Positions 13,682 through 16,035 of a stretch of DNA of 16,035 nt are shown here, in pieces. The notes under the pieces were generated by a model that worked only from the letters and a program-made list of their open reading frames with translations, had not been told where the DNA came from and searched no databases. Every line of letters begins with the position of its first letter. Position 1 is the first letter of the stretch. This DNA comes from CBDDRG01 sp051306415 (GTDB lineage: Bacteria; Pseudomonadota; Gammaproteobacteria; Pseudomonadales; Porticoccaceae), in the NCBI GenBank assembly GCA_051306415.1, contig JBPPNE010000269.1, positions 1-16,035 of the forward strand, given 5' to 3'. The translations under genes were made by a program, and so were the position numbers.

Positions 13682-13710
13682 GCAACACATTACCTCCCGG
13701 CAAGTGTTGC
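13682..13710. repeat. Inverted repeat upstream of the IS30 remnant
   Basis: GCAACAC (13682-13688) and GTGTTGC (13704-13710) form a perfect 7-bp inverted repeat with a 15-nt loop. The adjoining stretch up to about 13730 is probably the terminal region of the IS element, but I cannot define the exact end without a reference copy. Confidence 0.5.
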
Positions 13711-13768
13711 ACTTCATATTTGAGGCCGGGCAGATTCTAAGGATTGCCCCCGCTCGCTGGGACTCGCC

Positions 13769-13797
13769 TCGACCGGAATGCGATCCCGGTTTAGAAT
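13769..13797 (+). promoter_or_regulatory. Promoter of gcvT
   Basis: TCGACC (13769-13774; 4 of 6 consensus bases) and TAGAAT (13792-13797; 5 of 6) are separated by 17 bp and would start transcription at about 13804, roughly 20 nt before the gcvT ATG. The leader is too short for a glycine riboswitch. Confidence 0.55.
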
Positions 13798-13824
13798 GCG
13801 GTCAGCAACCGACAGAACACCTCG

Positions 13825-14916
13825 ATGACACAACGCACCCCCCTGTACGCGGCCCATGTCCGCCTCGGCGCCAAGATAGTCGATTTCGGTGGCTGGGATA
13901 TGCCCCTGCACTACGGCTCGCAAATCGACGAGCACCACCAGGTGCGCCGCCACTGCGGCATGTTTGATGTCAGTCACATGCTCAGCGTCGATGTCGAGGG
14001 CCCCGCGGCCACGGCCTATCTGCGCCACCTGCTGGCCAACGACGTCGGCAAACTGCGCACGCCCGGGATGGCGCTCTACAGCGTCATGCTCAACGACCGT
14101 GGCGGCGTCATCGATGATCTGATCGTCCACAGCCTCGGCGCCAAACGCTACCGACTGGTGGTCAACTGTGGCACCCGCGACAAGGATCTGGCCTGGATGG
14201 CGGCGCAGGCGGGTTCGTTCGACGTCGCCATCACCGCCCGCCCCGAACTTGCAATGATCGCCGTCCAGGGTCCCGAGGCCATCGCCCGAGTGCGCGCCCT
14301 GGTCGATGCCGACGCCAGCGCCGCACTCGCCACCCTCGGCGGTTTTCACGGCATCGCCAGCGGCGGCTGGTTTTTTTCCCGCACTGGCTACACCGGCGAG
14401 GACGGTCTGGAAATTACGCTGCCGGGCGATGCAGCCGACGCCCTGTGGACCCGGCTGCACAGTGCCGGCGTGGCGCCCGCCGGGCTCGGCGCCCGCGACA
14501 CCCTGCGCCTGGAAGCCGGCATGAATCTGTACGGCCACGAGATGGATGACGATACCTCGCCCCTCGAAGCCAATCTGGCCTGGACCATCGCCTGGCAGCC
14601 GGAGGACCGCGAGTTCAGCGGTCGTGGCGCGCTGATGCGCCAGCGCGACAGCGGGCTGGCGAGCAAACTCGTCGGCCTGGTGATGACCGAGCGCGGCGTG
14701 CTGCGCGCCCATCAACCGGTTCGCGTGGCAGGCGAGGATGCGACGGGAGAGATCACCAGCGGCACCTTTTCACCCACGCTGGGTTGCGCCATCGCCCTGG
14801 CCAGAGTGCCACTGGCGACGGCGGCGCAGGCCGAGGTGGAAGTGCGCAACAAGTGGTTGCCGGTACGGGTGATCAAGCCCGGTTTTGTCCGTCACGGCAA
14901 AGCGGTATTTGCCTGA
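13825..14916 (+). CDS. gcvT: Aminomethyltransferase, glycine cleavage T protein
   Basis: The T protein takes the aminomethyl group from the lipoyl arm of GcvH and transfers it to tetrahydrofolate, giving 5,10-methylenetetrahydrofolate and ammonia. The 363-residue product matches E. coli GcvT (364) along its length: VDFGGWDMPLHYGSQIDEHH, GMFDVSHM, GGVIDDLIV with Asp97/Asp98, IAVQGPEA, GYTGEDGLEI, and LGARDTLRLEAGMNLYGHEM. ATG at 13825; the Shine-Dalgarno sequence is weak. It is followed 71 bp later by gcvH. The neighbourhood ubiI-gcvT is conserved in enterics and pseudomonads but is interrupted here by the island. The folate product links it functionally to fau in the same window. Confidence 0.96.
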   Translation: MTQRTPLYAAHVRLGAKIVDFGGWDMPLHYGSQIDEHHQVRRHCGMFDVSHMLSVDVEGPAATAYLRHLLANDVGKLRTPGMALYSVMLNDRGGVIDDLIVHSLGAKRYRLVVNCGTRDKDLAWMAAQAGSFDVAITARPELAMIAVQGPEAIARVRALVDADASAALATLGGFHGIASGGWFFSRTGYTGEDGLEITLPGDAADALWTRLHSAGVAPAGLGARDTLRLEAGMNLYGHEMDDDTSPLEANLAWTIAWQPEDREFSGRGALMRQRDSGLASKLVGLVMTERGVLRAHQPVRVAGEDATGEITSGTFSPTLGCAIALARVPLATAAQAEVEVRNKWLPVRVIKPGFVRHGKAVFA

Positions 14917-14946
14917 TCACCGTCGTCCTTTTTAGACCAAGCATCA

Positions 14947-14972
14947 ACTCACCACCAGAACTCACCACCAGA
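14947..14972. repeat. 13-bp tandem duplication in the gcvT-gcvH spacer
   Basis: ACTCACCACCAGA occurs twice in direct succession (14947-14959 and 14960-14972), just upstream of the gcvH ribosome-binding region (GAGACGAGAG). It is non-coding, and probably a slippage product that lengthens the spacer. Confidence 0.85.
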
Positions 14973-14987
14973 GACGAGAGCGCAGCA

Positions 14988-15383
14988 ATGAGCGATATTC
15001 CCAGTGAACTCAAGTACGTCGATAGCCACGAATGGATTCGCGACGAGGGCGGCGGTGTCGTCTCCGTGGGCATTACCGATTACGCCCAGGATGCCCTCGG
15101 CGATGTCGTCTACATCGAACTCCCGGAGGTGGGCGACGTCCTCAGCCTGGGCGATGAAGCCGGTGTCGTCGAATCGGTAAAAGCGGCCTCGGACATCTAC
15201 TCGCCGGTTTCCGGCAAGGTGGTCGCCATCAATGAAGACCTCGAAGACGCCCCCCAAACCGTCAATGTCTCCCCTTACGGCGACGGCTGGTTCTTCAAGA
15301 TCAAACTCTCCGATCCGGACGAACTGGACGAACTGCTCGACGCCGAAGGCTATCAGGAAGTCGTCGACGCAGAGGCCGAGTAA
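14988..15383 (+). CDS. gcvH: Glycine cleavage system H protein
   Basis: The H protein is the lipoyl carrier that shuttles the aminomethyl group between the P, T and L proteins. The 131 residues show LKYVDSHEWI at the start, VGITDYAQDALGDVVYIELP, and the lipoylation site Lys65 in GVVESVKAASDIYSPVSG, the same number as in E. coli. The ATG at 14988 is preceded by a purine-rich GAGACGAGAG and begins exactly at the family N terminus. The C terminus is very acidic. It is co-directional with gcvT. gcvP, often next, is absent; an rRNA methyltransferase gene starts 29 bp later. Confidence 0.97.
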   Translation: MSDIPSELKYVDSHEWIRDEGGGVVSVGITDYAQDALGDVVYIELPEVGDVLSLGDEAGVVESVKAASDIYSPVSGKVVAINEDLEDAPQTVNVSPYGDGWFFKIKLSDPDELDELLDAEGYQEVVDAEAE

Positions 15384-15412
15384 CCACCGACAGGGGAGTC
15401 ACCGCCATCGCC

Positions 15413-16035
15413 ATGCTGGAAAATCTACTCCGACTCAAGAAGGGGGCGGAGCGCCGCCTGCGCGCCGGGCACCTGTGGATTTACAGCAACGAGGTGGACA
15501 CCGCCGCGACCCCCCTCGCGGCGCTGATCCCGGGCGCGGCCGTCACCGTGGTCGATGCCCGCGGCAAAGCGCTGGGCGCGGCCACAGTGAACCCGGCGAG
15601 CCTGATTTGCGCCCGCCTGTACAGCCGCAGGGCGGATCAGGCGCTTGACGCCGAGCTATTGACCAGGCGCCTGCTGCGGGCGCTCAGCCTGCGCCAGCAG
15701 CTCTACCCCGAATCCTTCTACCGCCTGGCCTATGGCGACGGCGACGGCCTGCCCGGCCTGGTGGTCGACCGCTTTGGCGATTACCTGTCGGTGCAGCTCA
15801 CCACCGCCGGCATGGATCGCCGCCGCGACCTGGTCATCGAAGCGTTGATCGCGGTCACCGGGACAAGGGGCATAGTGCTGCGCAATGTTGGCTCATTCCG
15901 CCACCGGGAGCACCTGCCCGAGGCCATCGAGGTCATCTTTGGTGACGTGCCGGAACAGGTCGAGCTGGTGGAAAACGGCACGCGCTTCATCGCCCCGTTA
16001 TTGCGCGGGCAAAAAACCGGCTGGTTTTACGATCA
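15413..16035 (+). CDS. RlmI-like class I SAM-dependent rRNA methyltransferase (partial)
   Basis: The first 207 codons of a protein running off the right edge of the window. The N-terminal PUA-type RNA-binding domain (LKKGAERRLRAGHLWIYSNEV, about residues 8-80) is followed by the central domain with YRLAYGDGDGLPGLVVDRFG (about residues 104-123) and the QKTGWFYD segment that leads into the Rossmann methyltransferase domain. This is the layout of the RlmI (YccW) family, which methylates 23S rRNA cytosine at C5. The segment is similar but not identical to E. coli RlmI, so no symbol is given. ATG at 15413; a GGGGAG lies 14 nt upstream, longer than usual, and I see no better start. The catalytic motifs are outside the window. 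Confidence 0.85.
   Translation, partial: MLENLLRLKKGAERRLRAGHLWIYSNEVDTAATPLAALIPGAAVTVVDARGKALGAATVNPASLICARLYSRRADQALDAELLTRRLLRALSLRQQLYPESFYRLAYGDGDGLPGLVVDRFGDYLSVQLTTAGMDRRRDLVIEALIAVTGTRGIVLRNVGSFRHREHLPEAIEVIFGDVPEQVELVENGTRFIAPLLRGQKTGWFYD

Noticed and set aside
13681..13824. Glycine riboswitch upstream of gcvT
   Set aside because: The predicted leader is only about 20 nt and no glycine-aptamer core is visible; the interval is IS remnant plus promoter.
1..16035. tRNA or rRNA genes, CRISPR arrays, toxin-antitoxin pairs, phage genes
   Set aside because: Nothing resembling these was seen on either strand; the short repeats present are two-copy or degenerate and lack CRISPR spacing.

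Overview
The window is GC-rich bacterial chromosome, almost certainly from a gammaproteobacterium. The evidence is the conserved block zapB-like gene / zapA / 6S RNA / fau on one strand and ygfB-pepP-ubiH-ubiI on the other, followed further on by gcvT-gcvH. E. coli carries the same neighbourhood (fau-ssrS-zapA-ygfB-pepP-ubiH-ubiI-gcvTH), and pseudomonads have a similar one. The GC content and an ilvA end beside the block point to a Pseudomonas- or Cellvibrio-like lineage, but I cannot name a genus.

Layout. 1-273: 3' end of ilvA (+). 313-3288: a leftward unit reading zapB-like gene, zapA, 6S RNA, fau, pyk, with fau and pyk only 4 bp apart. 3405-7838: a rightward operon ygfB-pepP-ubiH-ubiI (proline peptidase and ubiquinone ring hydroxylases). 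7839-13,735: an accessory island splitting ubiI from gcvT. 13,769-15,383: gcvT and gcvH with their own promoter. 15,413-end: the start of an RlmI-like rRNA methyltransferase, occupying the place where gcvP might have been expected.

The island is the interesting part. Five genes lie on the minus strand in the order isochorismatase-like hydrolase, NCS2-type permease, Tsx-like outer-membrane channel, BiuH-type biuret hydrolase, ChrR-like cupin. A FadR/FCD-type GntR regulator is divergent from the first gene. The second hydrolase matches biuret hydrolase closely, including Asp30, Lys136, Cys169 and the second-shell Gln209. The first hydrolase is a diverged paralogue and a candidate triuret (or other ureide) hydrolase. 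Together the genes could form a complete route from outside the cell to the cytoplasm: Tsx-like pore, inner-membrane permease, triuret to biuret, biuret to allophanate. No allophanate hydrolase is present, so that last step must be encoded elsewhere or be spontaneous. A 15-bp near-palindrome is shared by the upstream regions of the first hydrolase and the channel gene, and a perfect TTGTATACAA palindrome lies in front of the regulator. These are two candidate operators for a small regulon.

The right edge of the island holds a decayed IS30-family transposase start abutting the regulator's stop codon, which suggests how the insertion arose. Smaller curiosities are two separate 13-bp tandem duplications, a 12-bp periodic repeat in the 6S-fau spacer, and paired direct repeats in front of the channel gene.
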